Positions 18,551-27,250 are shown, counted from the first letter of the stretch. The stretch is 64,000 bases of DNA from JAOUEA01 sp963797635 (GCA_963797635.1 CAWCPZ010000003.1:62001-126000), one strand, 5' to 3'. The notes: generated by a model not told the origin, from the letters alone. A program made the numbers and translations.

Positions 18551-19198
18551 ATGACGTTCACGACCGAGGACGGTGTCCGGCTCGAGGGCGAGCTGCGGCT
18601 GCCCGATGAGGCGCCTCGCGCCTCCGCCGTGCTGTGTCATCCCCATCCACGGCACGGTGGCAGCAAGGACCACCCCATCCTGTGGGCGCTGCGGAACGAA
18701 CTCGCGGGGACCCGGGAGCTCGCCGTGCTGGGCTTCAACTTCCGGGGGAACATGGGATCGGAAGGCACCTACGGCGGCGGCCGGGACGAGGTCCGTGATG
18801 TGCGCGCCGCGATCGAGCGCGTGCGCATGGAGGCCCCGGACCTGCCCAGCGTGGTGTGCGGTTGGTCGTTCGGCGCCAACGTCGCGCTGCGGGAAGCGGT
18901 CGACGATGAACGCGTCGCCGCCCTGGTGCTGATCGGCATCCCGTTGCAACCGAAGGACGTGACCCTGCCGGCCCTTCCACCACCGGAAGAGCTCCGCCGG
19001 TTCCGCCGGCCGGTGCTGATCCTCGCGGGCGACAACGACGAGTACTGCCCGGCCGAGGAAGCGCGAGTCTTCTCCGCCGAGTTCGCCGACGGCCGCCTCG
19101 CGCTGCTCGAAGGTACCGACCATTTCCTCTGGCGCCGGGAGCGTGAAGCGGCGACGATCGTCGGGGATTTCGTGGACGAGGTGCTCGGCCGAACCTGA
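18551..19198 (+). CDS. alpha/beta hydrolase (dienelactone hydrolase-like)
   Basis: About 215 residues from the ATG at 18551 (MTFTTEDGVRLEGELRLP). LCHPHPRHGGSKDHPIL is the oxyanion-hole motif, LGFNFRGNMGSEGTYGGG follows, the nucleophile is in VVCGWSFGANVALREAV, the acid in ILAGDNDEYCPAEEA and the His in LEGTDHFLWRRE. Intracellular, no signal peptide. It resembles the YpfH/dienelactone-like small hydrolases; substrate unknown. A start at 18524 is possible but would overlap the divergent LLM gene. Confidence 0.75.
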   Translation: MTFTTEDGVRLEGELRLPDEAPRASAVLCHPHPRHGGSKDHPILWALRNELAGTRELAVLGFNFRGNMGSEGTYGGGRDEVRDVRAAIERVRMEAPDLPSVVCGWSFGANVALREAVDDERVAALVLIGIPLQPKDVTLPALPPPEELRRFRRPVLILAGDNDEYCPAEEARVFSAEFADGRLALLEGTDHFLWRREREAATIVGDFVDEVLGRT

Positions 19199-19205
19199 CG
19201 GGGCG

Positions 19206-19496
19206 TCAGCGATCCGAGCGTGCATGCCCGTTCGTCCGAGGGTCCACCGGCGGCGGCCGGCGAGGCCGCCACACCCACACGAACGGCAGGAACAGGAACA
19301 TCCCGCCGAACAGCCCCGGCCACACGAAGACGCCCAGCAGCACGAACACGACGCACACCGTGAGCCAGAGCAGCGGGTTCCCCCACCACGGACGGTCGTC
19401 CAGCCGGCCGCGGCTCCAGACCAGCAGGAACCCGCCGATCACGAACAGCATCACCAGGAACGGCAACGCGAGATAGAGGATCCGATCCTGGTTCAT
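19206..19496 (-). CDS. hypothetical small membrane protein
   Basis: 96 residues with two or three hydrophobic segments: LYLALPFLVMLFVIGGFLLV, WLTVCVVFVLLGVFVWPG and LFGGMFLFLPFVWVW, and a Pro/Arg-rich C-terminus. No family recognised. Convergent with the preceding hydrolase and just downstream of another small membrane gene (stop at 19506), so the two probably share a transcript. Confidence 0.5.
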   Translation of the reverse strand: MNQDRILYLALPFLVMLFVIGGFLLVWSRGRLDDRPWWGNPLLWLTVCVVFVLLGVFVWPGLFGGMFLFLPFVWVWRPRRPPPVDPRTNGHARSDR

Positions 19497-19505
19497 CGGG
19501 CCACG

Positions 19506-19631
19506 CTACGGTCCTTGACCCGGACCACCGCCCCAACGGCGGCCGGCCACCTTCCACGATCTGATCAGATGCACGATCGTGAAGATGCCCAGCACGATGA
19601 GCGCCGCGAGCCCGAGGTAGGCGAAGACCAT
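19506..19631 (-). CDS. hypothetical 41-residue single-span membrane protein
   Basis: MVFAYLGLAALIVLGIFTIV then HLIRSWKVAGRRWGGGPGQGP: one transmembrane helix and a basic, glycine-rich tail. Ends 9 nt before the start of the next small membrane gene on the same strand. No family recognised. Supported only by codon pattern, position and a clean TM-plus-basic-tail layout. Confidence 0.4.
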   Translation of the reverse strand: MVFAYLGLAALIVLGIFTIVHLIRSWKVAGRRWGGGPGQGP

Positions 19632-19655
19632 GGGGACCAGCCTGTCACGGCGTGC

Positions 19656-21086
19656 TTAGAGCGGCACGTGCGAGAGCACCATGATGCGCTGCTCGGTCAT
19701 CTCCTCCATCGCGAACCGCAGGCCCTCGCGGCCGAACCCGGAATCCTTCGACCCGCCGTACGGCATCTGATCGGCGCGGAACGCGCTGACGTCGTTGATG
19801 ATGACGCCGCCCACCTCGAGCGTGCGGTGGGCTTCCATCGCCCGGCTGATGTCGTTGGTGAAGACCCCGGCCTGCAGGCCGTACTTCGAGTCGTTCACCG
19901 ACTTCAGCGCGTCGTCGAACGTCTGGTAGGGGCTGATCGTGACGACGGGTCCGAAGACCTCCTCGCGGCACACCTTCATCTCGGGCTTCACGTCGGCGAT
20001 CAGCGTGGGCTGGAAGATCGGACCCTCGCCGGTGCCGCCGGTGAGCACCTGCGCGCCCTGGCTGACGGCCTCGTCGACCCAGCCCTGGATGCGCTCCACT
20101 TCCTGGGCTTGGATCACCGGACCGACGTCGACGGTCGGGTCCATCGGGTCGCCCACCTTCAACGACTCCACCTGCTTGGTGAGGCGTGCCGCGAAGTCGT
20201 CGTAGACCTCGGAGGCGACGAGCACCCGCTGCACGCTGATGCAGCTCTGTCCCGCCTGGTAGTAGCCGCCGAACGCGATGCGCTGAGCGGCGAAGTCCAG
20301 GTCCGCGTCGCTGTGGACGATGACGCCGGCGTTGCCGCCGAGCTCGAGCGTCACGCGCTTCTTCGGATCCAGGCCCTTGAGGTACCAGCCGATCTCGGAC
20401 GATCCCGTGAACGAGATCTTCTTGAACCGGTCGTCCCGTGCCATGCCGTCCGCGACCTTGGAGCTGACCGGCAGCACCTGGTACATGCCCTTGGGCAGGT
20501 CGGTCTCGGCGAAGAACTCGGCGAGGCGCAGCGCACCGATCGGCGTCGCGCTGGCGGGCTTCACCACGATCGGCGCTCCGACCGCGAGCGAGGGCGCCAC
20601 CTTGTGGGCCACCAGGTTCAACGGGAAGTTGAAGGGTGTGATGCCGAGCACCGGGCCGAGCGGGAAGCGACGGAGCAACCCGAGCCGCGAACCCAGCGCC
20701 TGCTCGGTGTCCAGGCGCATCGCTTCGTCGGTGCCGTGACGGATCACCTCGGAGGCCCACCGGAACGTCGAGACCGCACGGGTGGCCTCGACCGTGGCCC
20801 ACTTCAGTGGCTTGCCACCTTCGGCCGCGATCAGGTTCGCGTTCTCCTCGATCGTCTCCGACAGCCGCTTGGAGATGTGATCGAGCGCGTCGGCGCGCGC
20901 CCAGATCGGCAGGTTCTTCGACTCCTCGAAGGTGTCGTGGGCGACCTGGGAGGCCTCCTCGACATCGGCGGCGGTGGGAACGGCGATCTCGGCGACGACG
21001 CTGCCGTCGTACGGGCTGTGCACCTCGAAGGTGCCTTCGCCGGTTCGCCACTCCCCGTTCACCAGGAACGGACGCGTCTCGACCAT
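19656..21086 (-). CDS. aldehyde dehydrogenase family protein (NAD(P)-dependent)
   Basis: 476 residues. ALDH landmarks: PVLGITPFNFPLN (substrate tunnel Asn), IVVKPASATP (cofactor lysine), ISFTGSSEIGWYLKG, LELGGNAGVIV (general base Glu), catalytic Cys282 in AGQSCISVQ, EEVFGPVVTI and the C-terminal MPYGGSKDSGFGREG. The subgroup resembles the glyceraldehyde-3-phosphate/lactaldehyde/succinate-semialdehyde branch. With gamma-aminobutyraldehyde dehydrogenase, GabT and PucR alongside, oxidation of succinate semialdehyde to succinate is a reasonable role but is inferred from context. Strong ribosome site AGAGGAG before ATG 21086. It follows the triple repeat at 21.1 kb. Confidence 0.85.
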   Translation of the reverse strand: MVETRPFLVNGEWRTGEGTFEVHSPYDGSVVAEIAVPTAADVEEASQVAHDTFEESKNLPIWARADALDHISKRLSETIEENANLIAAEGGKPLKWATVEATRAVSTFRWASEVIRHGTDEAMRLDTEQALGSRLGLLRRFPLGPVLGITPFNFPLNLVAHKVAPSLAVGAPIVVKPASATPIGALRLAEFFAETDLPKGMYQVLPVSSKVADGMARDDRFKKISFTGSSEIGWYLKGLDPKKRVTLELGGNAGVIVHSDADLDFAAQRIAFGGYYQAGQSCISVQRVLVASEVYDDFAARLTKQVESLKVGDPMDPTVDVGPVIQAQEVERIQGWVDEAVSQGAQVLTGGTGEGPIFQPTLIADVKPEMKVCREEVFGPVVTISPYQTFDDALKSVNDSKYGLQAGVFTNDISRAMEAHRTLEVGGVIINDVSAFRADQMPYGGSKDSGFGREGLRFAMEEMTEQRIMVLSHVPL

Positions 21087-21102
21087 CGGGGATGCTCCTC
21101 TT

Positions 21103-21215
21103 CTCTTTGACCCGCTACCGCTTCGCTGCTTGAGCGGGACTCTCTTTGACCCGCTACCGCTTCGCTGCTTGAGCGGGACTCTTTTGACCCGCTACCGCTT
21201 CGCTGCTTGAGCGGG
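21103..21215. repeat. three tandem ~38-bp hairpin-forming repeats
   Basis: Three nearly identical copies of a 37-39-bp unit lie head to tail between the two aldehyde dehydrogenase genes. Each has the core CCCGCTACCGCTTCGCTGCT followed by TGAGCGGG and is led by CTCTTTGA (copy 3 CTTTTGA). CCCGCT and AGCGGG can pair as a short stem. Starts are about 21103, 21142 and 21180. The position is just upstream of the ribosome binding site of the minus-strand ALDH gene, so the units would be transcribed in its leader. Only three copies and no cas genes. Confidence 0.85.
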
Positions 21216-21229
21216 TGTCGGGATGGCCG

Positions 21230-22666
21230 CTAGTCGAGCGAGACCATCACGTGCTTGATGTTGGTGTAGTCCTCCAGCGAATAGACGGACATGTCCTTGC
21301 CGTGTCCGCTCTGCTTGTACCCACCGTGGGGCATCTCAGGCGTGAGCGGGATGTGGGTGTTGACCCACACGCAGCCGAACTGCAGGCGACGGGACATGCG
21401 CATCGCGCGACCCACGTCCCGCGTCCAGACGGACGAGGCGAGGCCGTAGTCGGTCCCGTTCGCCCAGGAGAGCGCCTGATCCTCGTCGGTGAACCGCTGC
21501 ACGGTCACCACCGGCCCGAAGACCTCACGCTGCACGATCTCGGCGTCCTGCGAGGGGTTGGCCACGACCGTCGGCTTGAAGTGGAAGCCCGGGGTGCCCA
21601 GGGACTCGCCGCCGGTGAGGATCTCGGCGCCGTCGTCCTTGGCGCGGGACAGGAACCCTTCGACCCGCTGCAGCTGCTCCTGGCTGATCATCGAGCCGAC
21701 CGCGACATCGTCCTCGAACGCGGTGCCGACCTTGAGGCCCTCGACCGCCGGGACGAGGTCGGTGAGCACCTTGTCGTAGGCGCCTTCGGCCACGAGCACG
21801 CGGCACGCGGCGGTGCAGTCCTGTCCGGCGTTGAAGTAGCCCGCGATCGAGATCCACTCGACGACCGACTCGAGATCGGCGTCGTCGAAGACCACGACGG
21901 GCGCCTTGCCACCCAGCTCCAGGTGGACGCGCTTCAGCGTGTCGCTGGCGTTCGTGTGGATCAGCTTGCCGGTGTTCACGTCACCGGTCAGCGACACGAT
22001 CCCGACGTCGGGGTGGCGCACCAACCGGTCGCCGACGGGCAACCCGTCGCCGGTGACGACGTTGAAGACCCCGGGCGGGAAGATCTCGGCGGCGAGCTCG
22101 GCGAGCTTGATCGTCGACAGCGGCGTCATCTCCGACGGCTTCAACACGATCGTGTTGCCCGACGCGAGCGCAGGACCGATCTTCCAGACCGCCATCATCA
22201 GCGGGTAGTTCCACGGCGCGATCAGACCGGCGACGCCGATCGGCTCGCGACGGACGATCGAGGTGAACCCCGCCATGTACTCACCGGCGCTGCGGCCCTC
22301 GGGCAGACGCGCCGCGCCCGCGAAGAACCGCAGGTTGTCGACGATCGGCGGGATCTCGTCCGACATCGTCAGCGCTGCCGGCTTGCCGGCGTCCTGGGAC
22401 TCGATGTTGACGATCTCGTCGGCGTGCTCCTCGATCGCGTCGGCGAGCTTGAGGAGCATCAGCTGGCGATCCTTGGGCGTGGTGTCGAACCAGGTGTCGT
22501 CGAACGCCTTCTTGGCCGCGGCGACGGCCTTGTCCACGTCCTCGGCGGTGCCCTCCTGCACGGAGCCGATCACCTCGCCCGTGTGAGGGCTGATGATGTC
22601 GCGGGTGCCGCCGTCGGACGAGTTCACCCACTCGCCGTTGATGAACATCTGATGGCTGTCAGCCAT
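21230..22666 (-). CDS. gamma-aminobutyraldehyde/betaine-aldehyde dehydrogenase (PatD-like)
   Basis: 478 residues. GVAGLIAPWNYPLMMAVWK, TIVLKPSEMTPLST, VSLTGDVNTGKLI, LELGGKAPVVVFDD, catalytic Cys284 in NAGQDCTAACRVLV, EVFGPVVTVQRF and HGGYKQSGHGKDMSVYSLED. The last block and AGQDCTAA are characteristic of gamma-aminobutyraldehyde dehydrogenases (putrescine degradation). It should oxidise 4-aminobutanal to GABA, feeding the GabT encoded nearby. Excellent ribosome site GAGGAGGGGG before the ATG. A 20-bp inverted repeat lies 35-54 nt upstream. Confidence 0.87.
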   Translation of the reverse strand: MADSHQMFINGEWVNSSDGGTRDIISPHTGEVIGSVQEGTAEDVDKAVAAAKKAFDDTWFDTTPKDRQLMLLKLADAIEEHADEIVNIESQDAGKPAALTMSDEIPPIVDNLRFFAGAARLPEGRSAGEYMAGFTSIVRREPIGVAGLIAPWNYPLMMAVWKIGPALASGNTIVLKPSEMTPLSTIKLAELAAEIFPPGVFNVVTGDGLPVGDRLVRHPDVGIVSLTGDVNTGKLIHTNASDTLKRVHLELGGKAPVVVFDDADLESVVEWISIAGYFNAGQDCTAACRVLVAEGAYDKVLTDLVPAVEGLKVGTAFEDDVAVGSMISQEQLQRVEGFLSRAKDDGAEILTGGESLGTPGFHFKPTVVANPSQDAEIVQREVFGPVVTVQRFTDEDQALSWANGTDYGLASSVWTRDVGRAMRMSRRLQFGCVWVNTHIPLTPEMPHGGYKQSGHGKDMSVYSLEDYTNIKHVMVSLD

Positions 22667-22700
22667 GTTCCCCCTCCTCGTCGAAGAAGCCTGCTCGACC

Positions 22701-22720
22701 GTCTGAACGGGTGGTCAGAC
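22701..22720. promoter_or_regulatory. inverted repeat GTCTGA-N8-TCAGAC
   Basis: A perfect 6-bp inverted repeat 35-54 nt upstream of the PatD-like start codon, in the 140-nt gap between this gene and pucR. Spacing and placement suit a dimeric repressor such as a GntR-family protein; none is encoded in the window. Confidence 0.35.
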
Positions 22721-22806
22721 CGCCAGTATGCATCGGGGTGGCGCGAACGTTCCACCCGACGGATGGTCCGGGCCGGTCCCCGTGGTTGTCCGAGGTGGAC
22801 AACGCA

Positions 22807-24363
22807 TCACCCTTCCTGCTGGGCCGCCTGGAGATCACGGGCGCGCAGCGCCAGCCAGAACTCCATGCGGTCGAAACTGCTCGACAGATCCCGCCCGGTG
22901 AGCTCTTCGACCTTGCGCATGCGGTAGCGCAGCGTGTGGCGATGGACGAACAGTTCGGCGGCCGCCGTCTCCCAGCGGGCGTTGTGCTGCAGGAACGCCT
23001 GGAGCGAGCTCAGCAACTCCCCGTTGTGGTCCCGGTCGTAGGCGTCGAGGGGCCCGAGCATCGAATCGGCGAACGCTCGCAGCGCGTCGGGATCGGTCAT
23101 CGACAACAGCAGCCGGTACGTGCCCAGGTCGGCGAACCCGGCGTGCGACCACCCCTCCAGGCGGCACACCTGGAGCGCGTACCTCGACTCGCGGAGGGAA
23201 CGGCCGACCTCATCGGCCGTCACGGTGGAGCCGGCGCCGGCACGGAGCTCAGCACCGACGCGATGGCCGATCGCCTTCGTGACCTCCTCGAGATCGACCT
23301 CGGGCTCGGCGGGCAACAACAGATGCACCCCATCGTCATGGGCCGAGGCGAGGAACCCGCCACCGGCCCGCGACCGTTCGTCCGTCGCGGCCAGCGCCAC
23401 CGTCTCCGGATCGGGCGCCTCACCCACCGTTTCGAGGGAGACGACGAGCACCGCGGCGTCTCGGTCGAACCCGAAGCGCGCGAGCCCGCGACCGGCGTCG
23501 GCGTTCGTGAGCCCGCCGCGCGCGAGTTCGTCGAAGAAGTCGCCCTGGAGCCGCCGTTGGGCGTCGGCCACCGCACGGGACTTCGCGAGTTCGATCGCGA
23601 ACAGGCTCAGCGCATGCCCCGCCACGATCCGGTCCATCTGGCTGAGCTGCTCGGGTTTGCCCACGGCGAGGAACGCCTCGACGCGGCCCTGCGCGCCGAC
23701 GGGCTGGACCCAGATGTGATGGCCACGATCGACCAGGGTCACGCTGAACGAGGTGCTCTCGGGGCGGCTGTCACGCAGCTCGTCCCACACGCGTTCGGCC
23801 CGGAGCGAGGCCGCGCGGCTGGTGCTGGCGATCGGCAGGCCGTGGAGGTCGAGCAGCAACGCCCACCCCTTCGTGACGTCGGCGAGCGACCGCGCGATGC
23901 CTTCGGGCCCCTTGCCCTCCATGACGGCACGCGTGAGCACGTGTTCGGCATCGACGGCCCGCTGCAGCGTGTCGTACTGCTCGGCGACGATGCGCGTGAA
24001 CACGGCCTCGGTGATCGCGATGAACGGCACCGGGTAGGGCACCTCGAAGAGCGGGAAGTCCTCCGAGGTGGCGGCGGTCACCAGCGATCGGGGCGTCTTG
24101 TCGTGGCTGAACCCGAGCCCGAACCCGAGCCCGGCCAGGCCCGCCTTCGCGAGGCGCTTCACGTAGGCGCGCTGCTTCGCCGGCGTGGTGCCGATGCCCA
24201 TGCCGGTGGTGAGGATCAGCTCGCCGCCCTTGAGCCACGGCGTCGGGTCCTCCAGCTCGGACACGTGCACCCATCGGATCGGGCGCTGGGCCTGCTCCTG
24301 GCCGGCGAGCAGCTTCAGCGGCATGCCCGGCACGGCGACGATGTCCTTGACGGTGACGGCCAT
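22807..24363 (-). CDS. PucR family transcriptional regulator
   Basis: 518 residues. The N-terminal PucR (purine catabolism regulator-like) domain starts MAVTVKDIVAVPGMPLKLLA, with RPIRWVHVSELEDPTPWLKGGELILTTGM. A GGDEF-like middle part (about 280-400) and a C-terminal HTH_30 domain, QAFLQHNARWETAAAELFVH followed by HTLRYRMRKVEELTGRDL, complete the family layout. PucR-type activators control purine, polyamine or GABA catabolism. Here it lies between and divergent from gabT and upstream of the PatD-like gene, so it probably controls this cluster in response to putrescine or GABA. The start ATG at 24363 has TACAAT 6 nt upstream. The much longer open frame continuing upstream is antisense to gabT and the MFS gene and is not real. 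Confidence 0.9.
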   Translation of the reverse strand: MAVTVKDIVAVPGMPLKLLAGQEQAQRPIRWVHVSELEDPTPWLKGGELILTTGMGIGTTPAKQRAYVKRLAKAGLAGLGFGLGFSHDKTPRSLVTAATSEDFPLFEVPYPVPFIAITEAVFTRIVAEQYDTLQRAVDAEHVLTRAVMEGKGPEGIARSLADVTKGWALLLDLHGLPIASTSRAASLRAERVWDELRDSRPESTSFSVTLVDRGHHIWVQPVGAQGRVEAFLAVGKPEQLSQMDRIVAGHALSLFAIELAKSRAVADAQRRLQGDFFDELARGGLTNADAGRGLARFGFDRDAAVLVVSLETVGEAPDPETVALAATDERSRAGGGFLASAHDDGVHLLLPAEPEVDLEEVTKAIGHRVGAELRAGAGSTVTADEVGRSLRESRYALQVCRLEGWSHAGFADLGTYRLLLSMTDPDALRAFADSMLGPLDAYDRDHNGELLSSLQAFLQHNARWETAAAELFVHRHTLRYRMRKVEELTGRDLSSSFDRMEFWLALRARDLQAAQQEG

Positions 24364-24369
24364 GGATCG

Positions 24370-24440
24370 ATTGTACGGAACGTATAGCCAGGACACCTCG
24401 GACGAAGGGCTGCGCCGCTCAGGATGGACGAACCGTACAA
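24370..24440. promoter_or_regulatory. divergent pucR/gabT control region with inverted repeats
   Basis: TTGTACGG (24371-24378) and its exact complement CCGTACAA (24433-24440) lie 55 nt apart between pucR and gabT. The first copy overlaps TACAAT on the minus strand (24370-24375), a -10 at leaderless distance from pucR, and is itself part of the short palindrome TACG-GAA-CGTA (24374-24384). This arrangement fits binding of a regulator, plausibly PucR, with autoregulation. Confidence 0.45.
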
Positions 24441-24537
24441 CCCCGAGCGCGAAGGCTAGCCCCGCCATCGCCTGACAGGACCCCGCGCCGGGCCCGACAC
24501 TCGAGCGGTACCCCCAGCAGGAGGGAAACGCTCGATC

Positions 24538-25887
24538 ATGGACATCCCCCAGGAACGCAAACTCGTCACCGAGATCCCCGGTCCGAAGTCCCGTGAGTGG
24601 TTCGCGCGGCGCGAGCAGGCCGTCGCCAAGGGCGTCGGCGCGATCCATCCGATCGTCACCGCGCGTGCATCGGGCTCGATCGTCGAAGACGTCGACGGCA
24701 ACCGCCTGATCGACTTCGCCACCGGCATCGCCGTGCTCAACGTCGGGCACACCGCGCCGGAGGTCGTCGCCGCGATCCAGCAGCAGGCCGAACTCGAAAC
24801 GCACACCTGCTTCCACGTCTCCGCGAACGAGCCCTACATCGAGTTGGCCGAGCGGCTGAACGCGCTGACGCCCGGCGACCACGCGAAGAAGACGATGTTC
24901 GCCAACTCGGGTGCCGAGGCGGTCGAGAACGCGGTGAAGATCGCTCGCAAGCACACCGGTCGGTCGGCGATCGTCACCTTCGACCACGCGTTCCACGGAC
25001 GCACGCTGCTCGCGATGTCCCTCACCGCCAAGGTGATGCCCTACAAGCAGGGCATGGGGCCGTTCGCCCCCGAGATCTACCGATTGCCGTTCGCCTATCC
25101 GTACCGCTGGAAGTCCGAGGGTGCCGATCCGGAGACCGTGACCCGCGAAGCGCTGGCCTACGCGGTCGACACGATGCACAAGCACATCGGCGAAGAGAAC
25201 ATCGCCGCCGTGATCATGGAGCCGATCCAGGGCGAGGGCGGCTTCATCGTCCCCTCCCCCGGCTTCGTCGCGGGGATCGCCGAGTTCTGCGCCGCGCACG
25301 GGATCGTGTTCATCGCCGACGAGATCCAGTCGGCGATGGGACGGGCCGGCCGCTGGTACGCGATCGAGGACGAGGGGGTCGTGCCCGACCTGGTGACCAC
25401 CGCGAAGTCGATGGGCGGCGGATTGCCGATCAGCGCCGTCACCGGTCGCGCCGAGATCATGGACGCCGTGCACGCCGGCGGCCTGGGTGGCACGTACGGC
25501 GGCAACCCCGTCGCGGCCGCCGCATCGCTCGCCGTGCTCGACAAGATCGAGCGCGAGGATCTGTTGGCTCGCTCGCGCGAGGTGGGCGCCACGATCATGG
25601 AGCGTTTCACCGCGATGGCCGAGCGCTACGACGCGATCGGCGACATCCGCGGCCGAGGAGCGATGCTCGCGATCGAACTCGTCACCGACCGCGGCACCAA
25701 GGAGCCGCTGGGCGCCGAGGCGATGAACGCGATCGCCGACGGTTGCCTCGCCCAGGGCGTGATCGTGCTGACGGCCGGGACCTACGGCAACGTGGTCCGC
25801 CTCCTGCCGCCGATCAACATCGAGGCCGCGCTGCTCGAGGACGGCCTGCAGGTGCTGGACGACGCGGTGGGTGCCGTCGTGGCGTAA
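24538..25887 (+). CDS. gabT: 4-aminobutyrate aminotransferase
   Basis: 449 residues, class III aminotransferase. DFATGIAVLNVGHTAPEVVA, MFANSGAEAVENAVKIARKH (PLP phosphate region), FDHAFHGRTLLAMSLTAK, the metal-free active site IADEIQSAMGRAGRWYA with PLP-stacking Asp/Gln, and the PLP lysine Lys290 in TTAKSMGGGLPISAVTGR. GGTYGGNPVAAAASLAVL completes the signature. Converts GABA plus 2-oxoglutarate to succinate semialdehyde plus glutamate. Ribosome site CAGGAGG about 13 nt before the ATG. Together with the two aldehyde dehydrogenases it forms a route from putrescine/4-aminobutanal to succinate. Confidence 0.93.
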   Translation: MDIPQERKLVTEIPGPKSREWFARREQAVAKGVGAIHPIVTARASGSIVEDVDGNRLIDFATGIAVLNVGHTAPEVVAAIQQQAELETHTCFHVSANEPYIELAERLNALTPGDHAKKTMFANSGAEAVENAVKIARKHTGRSAIVTFDHAFHGRTLLAMSLTAKVMPYKQGMGPFAPEIYRLPFAYPYRWKSEGADPETVTREALAYAVDTMHKHIGEENIAAVIMEPIQGEGGFIVPSPGFVAGIAEFCAAHGIVFIADEIQSAMGRAGRWYAIEDEGVVPDLVTTAKSMGGGLPISAVTGRAEIMDAVHAGGLGGTYGGNPVAAAASLAVLDKIEREDLLARSREVGATIMERFTAMAERYDAIGDIRGRGAMLAIELVTDRGTKEPLGAEAMNAIADGCLAQGVIVLTAGTYGNVVRLLPPINIEAALLEDGLQVLDDAVGAVVA

Positions 25888-25910
25888 CCGGCACATCGCG
25901 GAACGGTTGC

Positions 25911-25916
25911 TACCGT
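25911..25916 (+). promoter_or_regulatory. candidate -10 (TACCGT), leaderless start
   Basis: TACCGT lies 7 nt before the ATG of the MFS gene at 25924, after the gabT stop, suggesting a separate promoter. Confidence 0.35.
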
Positions 25917-25923
25917 TCCGTCC

Positions 25924-27216
25924 ATGACGGACGACGACGGACCCGGCCACGACGGTCGGGTCCGTTCGCGGTTCCGGCGTCTGCTGCTCGACATCACGCC
26001 GCTCCGCGTCTCCCGCGACTACCGGCTCCTGTGGACGGGGACGTTCATCTCCGCGCTCGGGTCCCAGTTCGCACGGGTGGGGTTGTACGTGCAGGTGTAC
26101 GCGCTCACCGGCTCGCCGGCGGCCGTGGGTCTGCTGGGGCTCTCGGGGCTGGCCGGCAACATCGCCGGCACGTTCGTGGGTGGTTCGTTCATCGACGCGC
26201 ACGACCGCCGGTCGGTGATCGTGTGGACCCAGGTCGGGCACGTGCTCGTGGCCGCGGTGCTGGTCGCGACCGCGCTGGTCCCGTCCCCGTCGCTCGCGGT
26301 GCTGCACGTGGCGAACGCCCTCACGTGGATGCTGGCGGCGATCAACATGCCCGCCCGTCAGGCGTCGGTGCCGCGGCTGGTCGGCGACGATCTGATGCCG
26401 TCGGCCGTCGCGTTGTCCCAGATGCAGTGGCAGGTCACCGGGATCGTCGGTCCGGCGTTCGCCGGCCTGCTGATCGGCGCAACCGGGGCCGTGGGATGGG
26501 CCTACGCGGTGGACCTCGTCAGCTACGGCGGCATGCTGTTCGCCGCCCTGGCGATGCAGCCGCTGCCGCCCGAGCCCGACGACGCCGGACCCACGGTGGG
26601 ACCTCGAGCGGTGGCCGAGGGGTTCCGCTACGTGGCGCACCACCGGCTGCTGCAGTCGACGTTCGTGATCGACCTGATCGCGATGATCTTCGGCATGCCG
26701 GCGGCGCTGTTCCCGGTGCTCGCGGCCACGCAGTTCGACCGGGGGCCCGAGGTGGTGGGGCTGCTGTTCGCGGCGCCGGCCGTGGGCGCGCTCGCCCAGG
26801 TGCTGCTGTCGGGGTCGGTCGTGCGGATCCGCCGTCAGGGCGAGGCCGTGATCTGGGCGGTGGCGGGCTGGGGCGCGGCGATCGCCGCGTTCGGTCTGGT
26901 GGGCGCGAACCTCGCGCTGGCGATGGTCTTCCTGGCGATCGCCGGCGCTGCCGACGTGGTGAGCGCGATCTTCCGCTCCACGATCCTGCAGGTGACCGTC
27001 CCCGACCGGCTCCGCGGGCGGCTGAGCGGCATCTTCTCGTTGGTGGTGACCGGTGGCCCGAAGCTCGGCGACGTGGAGGCAGGACTGGTCGCCACCTGGT
27101 TCACCCCGGCGATCAGCGTGGTGACCGGCGGAGTGGCGTGCATCCTGGGCGCGGTCATCGCGGCGTTCGCCTATCCGGAACTGCGCCGGTACCGCACCGA
27201 CACGTACGAGGGGTGA
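25924..27216 (+). CDS. MFS transporter (enterobactin-exporter/MFS_3-like)
   Basis: 430 residues, about 12 hydrophobic segments. DYRLLWTGTFISALGSQFARVGLYVQVYALTGSPAAV is typical of the MFS_3 (EntS-like) exporter group, with the loop GSFIDAHDRRSVIV between helices 2 and 3 (motif A-like) and NMPARQASVPRLV, another group signature. Exports small molecules; substrate unknown. Although next to gabT, the separate -10 element argues that it is an independent unit rather than a GABA importer. Confidence 0.83.
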   Translation: MTDDDGPGHDGRVRSRFRRLLLDITPLRVSRDYRLLWTGTFISALGSQFARVGLYVQVYALTGSPAAVGLLGLSGLAGNIAGTFVGGSFIDAHDRRSVIVWTQVGHVLVAAVLVATALVPSPSLAVLHVANALTWMLAAINMPARQASVPRLVGDDLMPSAVALSQMQWQVTGIVGPAFAGLLIGATGAVGWAYAVDLVSYGGMLFAALAMQPLPPEPDDAGPTVGPRAVAEGFRYVAHHRLLQSTFVIDLIAMIFGMPAALFPVLAATQFDRGPEVVGLLFAAPAVGALAQVLLSGSVVRIRRQGEAVIWAVAGWGAAIAAFGLVGANLALAMVFLAIAGAADVVSAIFRSTILQVTVPDRLRGRLSGIFSLVVTGGPKLGDVEAGLVATWFTPAISVVTGGVACILGAVIAAFAYPELRRYRTDTYEG

Positions 27217-27244
27217 GCCGCTCGCGCGCCGCGGCCGGCCTGGG

Positions 27245-27250
27245 TACGCT
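27245..27250 (+). promoter_or_regulatory. candidate -10 (TACGCT)
   Basis: TACGCT lies 6 nt before a GTG at 27257. By the pattern seen elsewhere in the window this would mark the true start of the following Mur-ligase gene, but the frame from 27257 closes at 27329-27331, so a one-base sequence error between the two would have to be assumed. Confidence 0.35.

Noticed and set aside
21103..21215. CRISPR array
   Set aside because: Three units are directly adjacent with no unique spacers, and no cas genes are present.
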